In this document: positions 36,962 to 45,639 of the stretch, one piece after another
How the letters are laid out: each line of letters begins with the position of its first letter
Position numbering within the stretch: the stretch's first letter is position 1
Position numbers and translations under genes: made by a program
Source of the DNA: Streptomyces sp. DSM 110735
Lineage (GTDB): Bacteria > Actinomycetota > Actinomycetes > Streptomycetales > Streptomycetaceae
Assembly (NCBI RefSeq): GCF_016482685.1
Contig: NZ_JACYHF010000002.1
Coordinates: 1-64,000 of the forward strand
Direction of reading: 5' to 3'
Length of the DNA: 64,000 nucleotides
Notes under the pieces: model-generated
Told to the model about the DNA's origin: nothing
Seen by the model: only the letters and a program-made list of their open reading frames with translations
Databases searched by the model: none

Positions 36962-38338
36962 ATGTCGTCACCTACAAGCGCCCCGTCCGCTCCAGCGAAG
37001 CTCCCCCGCATCGTCGCCGCCAGTCTCGTCGGGACCACCATCGAGTGGTACGACTTCTTCCTGTACGGGTCGGCGGCGGCGCTGGTGTTCAACAAGCTGT
37101 TCTTCCCGGACTCCGATCCGCTGGTCGGGACGCTGCTCGCGTTCGTGACGTACGCGGCGGGGTTCGCCGCCCGGCCGCTCGGGGCGCTGGTGTTCGGGCA
37201 CTTCGGCGACCGGCTGGGGCGCAAGCGGCTGCTGGTGCTCAGCCTGCTGCTGATGGGCGGGGCGACCTTCGCCATCGGTCTGCTGCCGACCCACGCGGCC
37301 GTCGGCACCGCCGCGCCGGTCCTGCTCACCGTGCTGCGGCTGGTGCAGGGGTTCGCGCTCGGCGGTGAGTGGGGCGGCGCCGTACTGCTGGTCTCCGAAC
37401 ACGGGGACGCGCGACGCCGGGGCTTCTGGGCCGCGTGGCCCCAGACCGGCGCGCCCGCCGGGCAGTTGCTCGCCACCGGTGTGCTGTCGCTGCTCACCGC
37501 CCTGCTCTCGGACGCCGCCTTCACCGACTGGGGCTGGCGCATCCCCTTCCTCCTCTCCGGCGTGCTGGTGCTCGTGGGTCTGTGGATCCGTCTGTCGGTC
37601 GACGAATCCCCCGTCTTCAAGGAGGCGTTGGCACGGGCCGAGTCCCATGGCGACCGCGCGACGGAGAAGCTGCCGCTGGTCTCCGTGCTGCGGCACCACT
37701 GGCGCGAGGTGCTCATCGCGATGGGCGCCCGGATGGCGGAGAACATCAGTTACTACCTCATCACCGCCTTCATCCTCGTCTACGCCACCACCGCCGCCGA
37801 CGTCTCCCGGCAGACCGCGCTGAACGCCGTCCTCATCGGCTCCGCCGTGCACTTCGCCGTGATCCCCGCCTGGGGCGCGCTCTCCGACCGGGTCGGGCGG
37901 CGGCCGGTCTATCTGTTCGGGGCGATCGGCATCGGTCTGTGGATCTTCCCGTTCTTCTCCCTGATCGACACCGGCTCCTTCGGTCTGCTGATCCTGGCCG
38001 TCGCCGTCGGTCTGACGCTGAACGGCGCCATGTACGCTCCCCAGGCCGCCTTCTTCGCGGAGATGTTCGCCACCCGGGTGCGCTACTCGGGCGCCTCCAT
38101 CGGCGCCCAGTTCGCCTCCGTGGCCGCCGGGGCGCCCGCACCGCTCATCGCCACCGCCCTGTTCGCGGAGTACGACAGCGCGACCCCCATCGCCCTCTAC
38201 ATGATCGCCGCGGCCCTGGTGACCGTGGTCGCCGTGGCGGTGGCCCGCGAGACCCGGCAGCGGGACCTCGGGGAGATCGGCGCCGGTGATCTCCGGGACG
38301 CTTCCCCGGACCCGGCGGCGAAGGCGGTGACCTCCTGA
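36962..38338 (+). CDS. MFS transporter, metabolite:H+ symporter (MHS) family
   Basis: 458 aa from the ATG at 36962 with AGGAAG upstream (GTG at 36953 possible). Twelve helices; MHS signatures are VAASLVGTTIEWYDFFLYGSAAALVF, FGHFGDRLGRKRLL, QGFALGGEWGGAVLLVSEH and WGALSDRVGRRPVYLFGAI. The family imports carboxylates, betaines, proline or shikimate with protons. Being next to a PucR-type regulator and 3-hydroxybutyrate dehydrogenase, it may import 3-hydroxybutyrate or a related acid (inference). Confidence 0.9.
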   Translation: MSSPTSAPSAPAKLPRIVAASLVGTTIEWYDFFLYGSAAALVFNKLFFPDSDPLVGTLLAFVTYAAGFAARPLGALVFGHFGDRLGRKRLLVLSLLLMGGATFAIGLLPTHAAVGTAAPVLLTVLRLVQGFALGGEWGGAVLLVSEHGDARRRGFWAAWPQTGAPAGQLLATGVLSLLTALLSDAAFTDWGWRIPFLLSGVLVLVGLWIRLSVDESPVFKEALARAESHGDRATEKLPLVSVLRHHWREVLIAMGARMAENISYYLITAFILVYATTAADVSRQTALNAVLIGSAVHFAVIPAWGALSDRVGRRPVYLFGAIGIGLWIFPFFSLIDTGSFGLLILAVAVGLTLNGAMYAPQAAFFAEMFATRVRYSGASIGAQFASVAAGAPAPLIATALFAEYDSATPIALYMIAAALVTVVAVAVARETRQRDLGEIGAGDLRDASPDPAAKAVTS

Positions 38339-38376
38339 TCCGGGTCTCCTGAGCAGAGTGGTCCGTGGTGCCGTTT

Positions 38377-38418
38377 CACCTGGCCGGTCGCCCCCGCTGC
38401 GGGGCGACCGGTCAGGTG
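38377..38418. terminator. very stable bidirectional terminator
   Basis: CACCTG-g-CCGGTCGCCCC, loop CGCTGC, GGGGCGACCGG-t-CAGGTG: 17 paired bases with one mismatch. It sits between convergent MHS and PucR genes and reaches 7 nt into the end of the PucR-type gene. Confidence 0.8.
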
Positions 38419-40382
38419 CGTCTAGGACCGGTCAACCCGTGCAGCCGCAGCGCCAGTTGGATCTCCAGGGCGCGGGACGGGGTCTGCCAGTCGGCACCCA
38501 GGAGCCGGCCCACCCGTTCCAGCCGTTGGGCCACGGTGTTCACGTGCACATGGAGGGTGTCCCTGGTCCGGGCGGGGCTCATGCCGCAGGCGAAGTAGGC
38601 GTCCAGCGTGCGCAGCAGGTCGGTGCCGCGCCGTTCGTCGTAGGCCACGAGCGGGCCGATGGTGCGCTCGACGAAGCCGCCGATGTCCCGGTCGGCGGCG
38701 AGCAGCAGTCCGAGGAAGCCGAAGTCCTCGGCCGCCGCGCCGTCCCCGCCGCGTCCGAGGAGGTGCAGCGCGTCGAGGCAGCGGCGCCCCTCGGCATAGG
38801 CGGCGGCCACCGCGTCGGGTCGGTCGGCGAGGCCGGTGACCGGGGCGGAGGCGCCGACGGTGACCGGCTGGCTGACGGCGGTGCCGAGGTCGCGGGCGGT
38901 GCGGCGGGCCAGTTCGGTGGCGCCGTCTCCTTCGGCCAGCGGGAGCAGCAGCACGGTGCCGCCGTCGCGTGCGGCGGCCAGGCCGTGCCGGGTGGCGGCG
39001 AGGTGGGAGGCGGCGGACCACAGGCGTCGGCGGGCGGCGGCTTCCTCGTCGGCGTCGGCCGTGGGGGCGTCGAGCCGGGCGGCGAGGACGACATGGGTGG
39101 CGTCCAGGTCGGCGTGGAAACGGGCGGCGCGTTCGCGCAGCAGGCGGGGGTCGCGGTCGCGGGCGTCGAGGAGGTCGTCCAACAGCTCGCCGCGTACCCG
39201 GCGTTCGGCCTCGGCGGCGGAGCGGCGGGCGAGGAGGAGCAGTGAGGTGACCATGGCGGCGCGTTCCAGGGTGAGCTGGTCGACCGGATCGAGGTCCGGG
39301 TGGCCGCGCAGGATCAGGGCGCCTAGGGATTCGCCGCCCGCGACGAGGGCGGCGATCCAGTCGGTGCCGTGCCGTACCGCGTGGCCCTCGGAGCGGGAGG
39401 CTTCCAGGGCTTCGGCGGGTGCGGTGCCGGTCTCGGTGAACTCGACGGTGGCGCCGAGGACTTCGGAGACGGCGGCCGCCACGTCCGCGACTCCCCCGCC
39501 GCGCAGGACGAGTTCGGCGAGACGGTCGTGCACCTCCGAGGCGCGTTCGATGACGGAGCTGCGGTCGCGGATGATCTCGTTGGCGCGTTCGAGCCCGGCC
39601 AGGGCCGTGCGGGTCTCGGTGAGCAGGTTGGTGGCGTCGATGGCGGCTGCGGCGAGGGCGGCGAACGAGCCGAGCAGGGCGCTCTGTTCGCGTTCGAAGA
39701 CCCTGGCGCGCCGGTCGGCGGCGTACAGGACGCCGATGACGTGCGGGCCGAGCATGAGCGGTACGCCGAGGATCGCGACCAGTCCCTCGTCGCGCACCGC
39801 GGCGTCGATGGTGAGGGTGTGCCGGAAGCGGGCGTCCTGGAAGTAGTCCTCGGTGACGTATGGCCGGGCGGTCTGCGCGACGAGCCCGCCGAGCCCCTCG
39901 CCCATGCCGAGGCGGAGCTGCTGGAAGCGGGCGGAGACGCAGCCCTCGGTCACCTGGAGGTAGGTGTCGCCGCGCTCGGGGTCGTTGAGGCTGAGGTAGG
40001 CGGTGTCGGTGCCGAGCAGGGAGCGGGCGCGTTGCACGATGGCCCGCAGGACAGCGTCCGCGTCGCGGAGTCCCGCCAGGTCGTGGGCGGTCTCGAAGAG
40101 CGCGGAGAGTTCCGCCTCGCGGCGGCGGCGCCCTTCCAGCTCCGCGCGGACGCGCAGCGCGAGGAGCTTGGCGTGCTCCAGCGCGGCGATCCGCTCGGCG
40201 GGCAGACCTTCGGCGCGGGCGAGGAGCACTGGGCGTTCGTACGTCTCCGGGGAGGCGTCCCGGGCGAGGAGTTCGAGGTACGGGATCTCCGTACCCGGTG
40301 GGGGCGGTGCCGCGACGGTCCCGGTGCCGGGGCCCGCGGCCTGGTGGGCTTGATCGCGAGACATGGTCACAGCATCGCCCAT
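38412..40382 (-). CDS. GAF-domain PucR/CdaR-type transcriptional regulator
   Basis: 656 aa from the ATG at 40382; the ATG at 40364 (MSRDQAHQAAG) is an equally possible start and neither has a strong ribosome-binding site. A helical segment (about 60-95) leads to a GAF domain (about 100-250: DTAYLSLNDPERGDTYLQVTEGCVSARFQQLRLGMGEGLGGLVAQT). This is followed by a linker, a degenerate cyclase-like domain and a C-terminal PucR helix-turn-helix (SPARTRDTLHVHVNTVAQRLERVGRLLG, about 605-635). Likely senses a small carboxylate and controls the flanking transporter and 3-hydroxybutyrate dehydrogenase genes. Confidence 0.87.
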   Translation of the reverse strand: MGDAVTMSRDQAHQAAGPGTGTVAAPPPPGTEIPYLELLARDASPETYERPVLLARAEGLPAERIAALEHAKLLALRVRAELEGRRRREAELSALFETAHDLAGLRDADAVLRAIVQRARSLLGTDTAYLSLNDPERGDTYLQVTEGCVSARFQQLRLGMGEGLGGLVAQTARPYVTEDYFQDARFRHTLTIDAAVRDEGLVAILGVPLMLGPHVIGVLYAADRRARVFEREQSALLGSFAALAAAAIDATNLLTETRTALAGLERANEIIRDRSSVIERASEVHDRLAELVLRGGGVADVAAAVSEVLGATVEFTETGTAPAEALEASRSEGHAVRHGTDWIAALVAGGESLGALILRGHPDLDPVDQLTLERAAMVTSLLLLARRSAAEAERRVRGELLDDLLDARDRDPRLLRERAARFHADLDATHVVLAARLDAPTADADEEAAARRRLWSAASHLAATRHGLAAARDGGTVLLLPLAEGDGATELARRTARDLGTAVSQPVTVGASAPVTGLADRPDAVAAAYAEGRRCLDALHLLGRGGDGAAAEDFGFLGLLLAADRDIGGFVERTIGPLVAYDERRGTDLLRTLDAYFACGMSPARTRDTLHVHVNTVAQRLERVGRLLGADWQTPSRALEIQLALRLHGLTGPRRT

Positions 40383-40440
40383 CGGCCGCCGGACGCGTCA
40401 GCCCTGTGGATAACTCCGTCCGCGGGCTCCGTGAGCCCGT

Positions 40441-41253
40441 TCAGTGGGCCGTCCATCCGCCGTCCATCACCAGGGAGGTGCCGGTGATGAAGGAGGACTG
40501 CGGGGCGCACAGATAGGCGACCGCTTCCGCGACCTCCTCCGGTTCGATGAGCCGCTGGAGGGCGCTGTCCTTGAGCAGGACCTCGGAGAGCACGCGTTCC
40601 TCGGGGATGCCGTGGGTCCGGGCCTGGTCGGCGATCTGCTTCTCGACCAGTGGGGTGCGCACATAGGCGGGGTTCACACAGTTCGAGGTCACGCCGTGGG
40701 GGGCGCCTTCGAGGGCGGCCGTCTTGGACAGTCCCTCAAGACCGTGTTTGGCGGCCACATAGGCGGACTTGAAAGCCGAGGCGCGCAGACCATGGACGGA
40801 GGACACATTGACGATGCGGCCCCAGCCCTGCGCGTACATGTGGGGCAGCGCGCCCCGGATCAGCCGGAACGGCGCCTCCAGCATCACGGTCAGCACGGTG
40901 TGGAAGACCTCGGGCGGAAAGTCCTCCAGCGGACGCACCAACTGCAGCCCGGCGTTGTTGACGAGGACATCGGTACCCGCGGCCGCGCGCTCGGCGGCGT
41001 CGAGATCGGTGAGGTCGAGGACGTACGGGACGACCGCGCCCCCGCCCGCCAGGTCCCCCGCGCGCTCGGTCAGTTCGGCAAGACCCTGCGCGTCCCGGTC
41101 CACGGCTCTGACCTCGGCCCCGGCGGCGGCGAGCCGCAGCGCGCAGGCCCGGCCGATGCCACTGGCCGCTCCGGTGACGAGGGCGACGCGGCCGCCGAGG
41201 TCCAGGGGGACGGAGGAGGGGCGGGGGCCGGGCTGCGGGCTGGGCGAGGTCAT
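40441..41253 (-). CDS. 3-hydroxybutyrate dehydrogenase (SDR)
   Basis: 270 aa, ATG at 41253. SDR core VALVTGAASGIGRACALRLAAAGAEV, DVLVNNAGLQLVRPLEDFP, VNVSSVHGLRASAFKSAYVAAKHGLEGLSK (Ser, Tyr-x3-Lys), and CVNPAYVRTPLVEKQIADQARTHGIPEERVLSEVLL. The last segment, ending in SFITGTSLVMDGGW, is characteristic of 3-hydroxybutyrate dehydrogenases, which oxidise (R)-3-hydroxybutyrate to acetoacetate with NAD+. The start is 6 nt after TAGGGT, a possible -10 for a leaderless transcript. Probably regulated with the MHS transporter. Confidence 0.87.
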   Translation of the reverse strand: MTSPSPQPGPRPSSVPLDLGGRVALVTGAASGIGRACALRLAAAGAEVRAVDRDAQGLAELTERAGDLAGGGAVVPYVLDLTDLDAAERAAAGTDVLVNNAGLQLVRPLEDFPPEVFHTVLTVMLEAPFRLIRGALPHMYAQGWGRIVNVSSVHGLRASAFKSAYVAAKHGLEGLSKTAALEGAPHGVTSNCVNPAYVRTPLVEKQIADQARTHGIPEERVLSEVLLKDSALQRLIEPEEVAEAVAYLCAPQSSFITGTSLVMDGGWTAH

Positions 41254-41280
41254 GTGGCGACCCTAAGTGGAAGGGGCGGC

Positions 41281-41296
41281 TCACCACATGTGGTGA
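41281..41296. promoter_or_regulatory. 16-bp perfect palindrome upstream of the 3-hydroxybutyrate dehydrogenase gene
   Basis: TCACCACATGTGGTGA, centred 35 bp before the start codon on the leftward strand. It overlaps where a -35 (TGTGGT) would lie for the putative -10 TAGGGT. Strong candidate regulator-binding site. Confidence 0.6.
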
Positions 41297-41307
41297 TGAC
41301 CCATACT

Positions 41308-41787
41308 TCAGCCGCTGGTCATAGGGTCGAACCATGTGGGTGCATCGGACATGGCCTGCTTGATCCGGAACAGCGCGAAGTCGTCCAGGTCCGGCAGCGC
41401 GTCCACCGCGTACCAGCCGACCTCCAGCGACTCGTCGTCGTTGACCCGTGCCTCGCCCCCGGTCGCCCGGCAGCGGAAGGTGGTGTCCATGTACTGGCAG
41501 ACGTCGCCGTTGCCGTAGGTGACCGGTCCCAGTGCCTGGACGAGGACGACCCGCTCGACGACGCAGTGCACCGCCGTCTCCTCGTGGACCTCCCGCACGG
41601 CGCAGGCCGCGGGCTGCTCGCCCGGCTCCGGGATGCCGCCGATCACCGACCACTCGCCGGTGTCGGAGCGGCGGCCCAGGAGCACCCGGCCCGCGTCGTC
41701 GAAGACGATCGCGGTGACTCCGGGGAGCCAGAGCAACTGGTGGCCCGCGGAGGCCCGGAGCGTACGGATGAATTCAGGTGTAGCCAT
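41308..41787 (-). CDS. NUDIX hydrolase
   Basis: 159 aa from the ATG at 41787 (MATPEFIRTLRASAG). The Nudix box is GGIPEPGEQPAACAVREVHEETAV (Gx5Ex7REVxEEx), supporting hydrolysis of a nucleoside-diphosphate-linked substrate. The C-terminal VNDDESLEVGWYAVDALPDLDDFALFRIKQA is the usual helix. Substrate not predictable. Confidence 0.88.
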   Translation of the reverse strand: MATPEFIRTLRASAGHQLLWLPGVTAIVFDDAGRVLLGRRSDTGEWSVIGGIPEPGEQPAACAVREVHEETAVHCVVERVVLVQALGPVTYGNGDVCQYMDTTFRCRATGGEARVNDDESLEVGWYAVDALPDLDDFALFRIKQAMSDAPTWFDPMTSG

Positions 41788-41854
41788 GGGGCCGACCCTA
41801 TGGCCCCGCACTCCCCCGGCGGACCGCTTCCGGGGGCGTACGGCGGTCGTACGG

Positions 41855-43459
41855 CTACGCGCGACCGGCGCGCCGCCCGCGCATCTGGGCGCCGATCGCC
41901 CAGCCGAGCCCGCCCGCGGCGACCAGGACCAGCGCCAGCTCGGGCAGGACGCCGAGCCGGGTCGCGGGCGTCTCGGAGGAGCGCAGCGGGATCTTCTCGT
42001 CGAGGTAGGCGGGCACGAACATGCCCGTCTTCCGGGTGACCCTGCCGTCCGGCATGATCACCGCGCTGACGCCGCTGGTGACGGGCACGGTCACCGCCCG
42101 GCTGTGCTCGACGGCGCGGACGCGGGACATGGCGAGCTGCTGGTAGGTCATCTCGCTGCGGTCGAAGGTGGCGTTGTTGCTCGGCACGGAGATCATCTGG
42201 GCGCCGTGGGTGACGGTGTCGCGCACCGCCCAGTCGAACGCCGCCTCGTAGCAGGTGGCGAGGCCGACCTTGGTGCCGTCCATGCGGAACACGCCGGGCT
42301 TGTCGCCCCGGCTGAAGTCCTGGCGGACCATGCCGGTCCACTCGCTGTTGATCGCGCCGACGAGCGAGCGCAGCGGCAGGTACTCGCCGAAGGGCTGGAT
42401 CTGGCGCTTGTCGTAGGTCTGGGTGGGACCCTTGCCCGGGGTCCACAGGATCTGCTCGTTGTAGAGCTTGCCGTTGCGCTCGACGACCGAGCCGACCGAG
42501 ATCGGCACGCCGACCGCCTTGGCGGCGTCGTCGATGACGATGGCGGCGTCGGGGTAGGCGAAGGGGTCGATGTCGGAGGAGTTCTCCGGCCACAGCACGA
42601 AGTCGGGGCGAGGTGCCTTGCCCGCCTTGACGGCGGCGGCGAGCTTGAGGGTCTCGCGCGCGTGGTAGTCGAGCACCGCCCGGCGCTGGGCGTTGAACTC
42701 CAGGCCCGAGCGGGGCACGTTGCCCTGGATGAGCGCGACCGTGGCGGTGCCGTCCTCGGCCTTGTCGCTCACCAGGGCGCGGGCGGCGACGGCGCCCACG
42801 ACCGGCACGGCGACGCTGAGCAGCGCGACCACGGCGGCCGAGCGGCGCACCTCGCGGGCGCGGCGGCGCTCGGTGACGAGCCGTACCGCCTCGTAAAGGC
42901 CGAAGCCGCACAGGACGACCGCGAAGCCGAGCACGGGGGTGCCGCCCACCGCGGCGAGCGGCAGGAAGACGCCGTCCGCCTGACCGAAGGCGATCTTGCC
43001 CCAGGGGAAGCCGCCGAACGGCATCCGGGCGCGGACCGCCTCGCCCGCGATCCACAGGGCGGCGGCCCACACCGGCCACGCGGGCAGCCGGGAGACGGTG
43101 GCGATACCCACGCCGACCAGGGCGACGAAGATCGCTTCGATGGCGACCAGCGCGAGCCAGGGACCGGGGCCGACCTCCACGCCGGTCCACACCAGCAGCG
43201 GCAGCAGGAAGCCGAGCCCGAAGAGGTAGCCGAGGCCGAGGGCCGCCTTCCAGGTGCGGCCGCGCAGCACCCACGCCAGACCGGCGAAGGCGGGCAGGGC
43301 CAGCCACCACAGGGGGCGCGGCGGGAAGCTGAGGTACAGCAGCACACCGCACAGGGCGGAGGCGGCGGCCGGGATCAGACGCAGCAGACGGCGGCGGCCC
43401 GGCGAGACGGGCGGCCGGAGCTGTTCCGGCTGGTCCACGGAGGTTGCGGTGACGGTCAC
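41855..43459 (-). CDS. lnt: apolipoprotein N-acyltransferase
   Basis: 534 aa, GTG at 43459. Six or more N-terminal membrane helices, then a periplasm-type nitrilase domain with catalytic Glu (WPENSS, about 290), Lys (TYDKRQIQPFGEYLP, about 353) and Cys (ATCYEAAFDW, about 403), and a final membrane helix. Adds the third acyl chain to lipoproteins at the outer face of the membrane. The first 344 bp upstream hold no gene but contain a 15-bp periodic repeat array. Confidence 0.92.
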   Translation of the reverse strand: MTVTATSVDQPEQLRPPVSPGRRRLLRLIPAAASALCGVLLYLSFPPRPLWWLALPAFAGLAWVLRGRTWKAALGLGYLFGLGFLLPLLVWTGVEVGPGPWLALVAIEAIFVALVGVGIATVSRLPAWPVWAAALWIAGEAVRARMPFGGFPWGKIAFGQADGVFLPLAAVGGTPVLGFAVVLCGFGLYEAVRLVTERRRAREVRRSAAVVALLSVAVPVVGAVAARALVSDKAEDGTATVALIQGNVPRSGLEFNAQRRAVLDYHARETLKLAAAVKAGKAPRPDFVLWPENSSDIDPFAYPDAAIVIDDAAKAVGVPISVGSVVERNGKLYNEQILWTPGKGPTQTYDKRQIQPFGEYLPLRSLVGAINSEWTGMVRQDFSRGDKPGVFRMDGTKVGLATCYEAAFDWAVRDTVTHGAQMISVPSNNATFDRSEMTYQQLAMSRVRAVEHSRAVTVPVTSGVSAVIMPDGRVTRKTGMFVPAYLDEKIPLRSSETPATRLGVLPELALVLVAAGGLGWAIGAQMRGRRAGRA

Positions 43460-43550
43460 GCGGGGAGTCTACGGCGCGGGGCGCGACCGCTGACAGCGCG
43501 GTCCGGGCCGCCGACCTGCGCGGTCCGTGGTCCGGGGCGGAACGGTGGCG

Positions 43551-43610
43551 GCTCTCTGTGGTGCAACCCCATGTGGTCCGCGCATGTGTGGCGGCACCAT
43601 GTGGTCGTTG
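43551..43610. repeat. 15-bp periodic TGTGG array (upstream copy)
   Basis: TGTGG recurs at 43557, 43572, 43587 and 43600 (periods 15, 15 and 13) in a gene-free gap between lnt and the divergent O-antigen-ligase-like gene. Units resemble ACCCCATGTGGTCCG. Related to the array at 44880-44954. The whole gap 43460-43803 otherwise shows nothing that I can name. Confidence 0.6.
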
Positions 43611-43803
43611 CCCCCGTCCGCAAGTCCGACGCCTCATCCCCACCCGGAATCGCGACCCTCCCGCGCAACTCGTCCACAAAGCGGCCATCAGCCGTTACGG
43701 TGTGCCCCAGCCTCGGCGGTGCGGCCGGTCCCGGTGCGCGCGGCGAGGCTGCGACCACAGGTCGGGGGACCGGGTGCGAGGGGCGACGGTGGGGTCGACG
43801 GGG

Positions 43804-44865
43804 ATGACGCGCGCGACGGAGACGGACGCGGAGCGGGCGGGGCGGAACGTTTCGGACGGGGCGGGCATGATCCTTCTCGGTCTGTGCGCGCTGTGGGCGC
43901 TGATCACGGCGGCGGTGCACGACGGGCGTCCCGAGGGCATGCTGCTGGCGGTGCTCGCGGCGGCGGCCGGGTGTGCCACGGGCCGGATATCCGGGGCGCT
44001 GCTCCCGGTGGCGGCGCCGGGCGCGGGGGCGGCTGTCGGGCTGGTGCTCGCGGTGACGATGCCCGCGCTGCTGCCCGGACCGCCGTACGCCGTACCGCTC
44101 GGGCACACCGGTGCCACCGCGGCCCTGCTGGCGCTGGCCACGGGCGCGGCGTGCTGTGCGGCGCGGGCGACGCCGGTACCCGCGCTGAGGTCGGCGCTGT
44201 GGCTGCTGGCCGTACTGATCGTGCTGACCGGAGTCGTCACGGGGTCGCCGGTCGGGTGCGTCGCGAGTGGCGCGGTGCTGCTCTGCTCGCTCGCCGCGGG
44301 CTCGATGCCGCACCGGGGTGTCGGGGTGGCGGGGCTGGCCCTGGCGGCGGCCGGCGCGGCGGGCGGGGTGTGGGCGGTGGCGGCGGGTGTGCTGCCCGGC
44401 GGGCTCGTGGAGGCGGTGACCGACCGGCTCGGTCCGTACCGCGTCCACCTGTGGCAGGACGCGCTGGAGCTGGCCGGGCGTGCGCCGGTGTCCGGGGTCG
44501 GTCCGGGTCTCTACGGTCAGCCCGGCGGTGCGGCGCCCGGCGTCCCCGCCGAGGTGAAGCCGCACTCGGCGCCGTTGCAGTTGCTGGCCGAGCAGGGGCT
44601 CGTCGGGGTGCTGCTGCTCGCGGCCGTCTACTGCTGGGTGCTGCACGCCCTGTGGCGCGCCCCGCGTCCGACCCCGGTCGTGCTGACGGCGGGCGCGGCT
44701 CTGACGGTCCTCGCCGTGCTCGCCTCACTGGGCAACGTGCTGAGCTTCACCACCGTGACGGCGGGCGCGGGTCTGCTCGCCGGGTGGGCGACGGCGCGCC
44801 CGTGGGTGGACGAGGAGCGGATGGCGCGCGAGGAAGTGGTGGCTGGGGAGCGTACGTCGATCTGA
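43804..44865 (+). CDS. O-antigen-ligase-like polytopic membrane protein
   Basis: 353 aa from the ATG at 43804 (MTRATETDAERAG); GTG at 43774 is an alternative. About ten hydrophobic helices. The C-terminal half has the Wzy_C/O-antigen ligase pattern: a large loop with DRLGPYRVHLWQDALELAGRAPVSGVGPGLYGQ, then KPHSAPLQLLAEQGLVGVLLLAAVYCWVL. Such proteins transfer or polymerise lipid-linked glycans on the outside of the membrane. No glycan cluster is adjacent. Both flanks carry related repeat arrays. Confidence 0.75.
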   Translation: MTRATETDAERAGRNVSDGAGMILLGLCALWALITAAVHDGRPEGMLLAVLAAAAGCATGRISGALLPVAAPGAGAAVGLVLAVTMPALLPGPPYAVPLGHTGATAALLALATGAACCAARATPVPALRSALWLLAVLIVLTGVVTGSPVGCVASGAVLLCSLAAGSMPHRGVGVAGLALAAAGAAGGVWAVAAGVLPGGLVEAVTDRLGPYRVHLWQDALELAGRAPVSGVGPGLYGQPGGAAPGVPAEVKPHSAPLQLLAEQGLVGVLLLAAVYCWVLHALWRAPRPTPVVLTAGAALTVLAVLASLGNVLSFTTVTAGAGLLAGWATARPWVDEERMAREEVVAGERTSI

Positions 44866-44879
44866 GCGGAGTGGTGCCT

Positions 44880-44954
44880 CTGGATATGTGAGGACGGCAC
44901 GTGTGGGCACCGCACATGTGGCGACGGCACATATGAACGCCGCACACACCGACA
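44880..44954. repeat. 15-bp periodic repeat array (downstream copy), five units
   Basis: Five consecutive 15-mers starting at 44880, 44895, 44910, 44925 and 44940. The best conserved read CGGCACGTGTGGGCA, CCGCACATGTGGCGA and CGGCACATATGAACG. The first and last units are degenerate. The array lies in the 138-bp gap between two convergent genes. It shares the CACATGTGG core and the 15-bp period with the array at 43551-43610. Confidence 0.7.
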
Positions 44955-45003
44955 CCCTGCAATCAGGCGTGGGGACCACCCCGGTCTCCCCCACCCACAC
45001 CCC

Positions 45004-45546
45004 TCAGCGCGCAGACCCCGCCGTCCCCGCCCGCAGCCGGGACCGGATGACCCGCACCGCCGACTCCGCGTTGTCCACGGTGACGGTGAACGTGTGGCCG
45101 TCCCACAGGCTCAGCTCGATCCCCTCGCCCCGGCGCACCACGACCGCCGTGCCGCGCTCCGGGCGCCAGCGGTAGCCCCAGCCGCCCCAGTGGCGCGGGG
45201 TGACGTGCGGGATGAAGTCGGCGCCGACGACGTCGGACAGCGGGATGCGGCGACGGGGCAGTCCCACATGGCCGCAGCGCACTTCCAGGCAGTCCCGGTC
45301 GAGGATGAGGTCCACATGGACGAAGGCGAGTGTGCCGTAGAGGACGAGCAGGCCGGCCGCGATGCAGCCGACGACGGACATGACGAGCGGGATGACGCCG
45401 GACGTCCAGGCGGACTGGACGGCCAGCGCGATGCCGAGCGCCAGGCAGGCAGCGCCGACCAGCGCCAGCAGCCATTGCACCCGGTTGGTGGCGCGACCGG
45501 TCCAGACGTCGGGGTGCGAGTCCTCGGCGTCGTGGTGCTCCCTCAT
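45004..45546 (-). CDS. PH-domain-like membrane protein
   Basis: 180 aa, ATG at 45546. Two N-terminal helices (VQWLLALVGAACLALGIALAV and VIPLVMSVVGCIAAGLLVLYG), then a bacterial PH-like domain (LILDRDCLEVRCGHVGLPRRRIPLSDVVGADFIPHVTPRHWGGWGYRWRPERGTAVVVRRGEGIELSLWDGHTFTVTVDNAESAV). The W-G-G-W-G-Y-R segment is typical of this group. Function unknown; probably a membrane scaffold or sensor. Confidence 0.75.
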   Translation of the reverse strand: MREHHDAEDSHPDVWTGRATNRVQWLLALVGAACLALGIALAVQSAWTSGVIPLVMSVVGCIAAGLLVLYGTLAFVHVDLILDRDCLEVRCGHVGLPRRRIPLSDVVGADFIPHVTPRHWGGWGYRWRPERGTAVVVRRGEGIELSLWDGHTFTVTVDNAESAVRVIRSRLRAGTAGSAR

Positions 45547-45639
45547 GCCTATGAGGTTACTCAGGTTTCGCTGCGCCGGTACCCGGTCGCGCTCGGTGAC
45601 TGCTCCGGGCGGCCCACCGGAACCGACGGCGGCGCTCCG

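Noticed and set aside
44880..44954. 15-bp array as a CRISPR array or as pentapeptide-repeat coding sequence
   Set aside because: Units are contiguous with no spacers, so not CRISPR. The encoded pentapeptides (for example TAHVA) do not fit the A(D/N)Lxx rule and the frame has no proper start.
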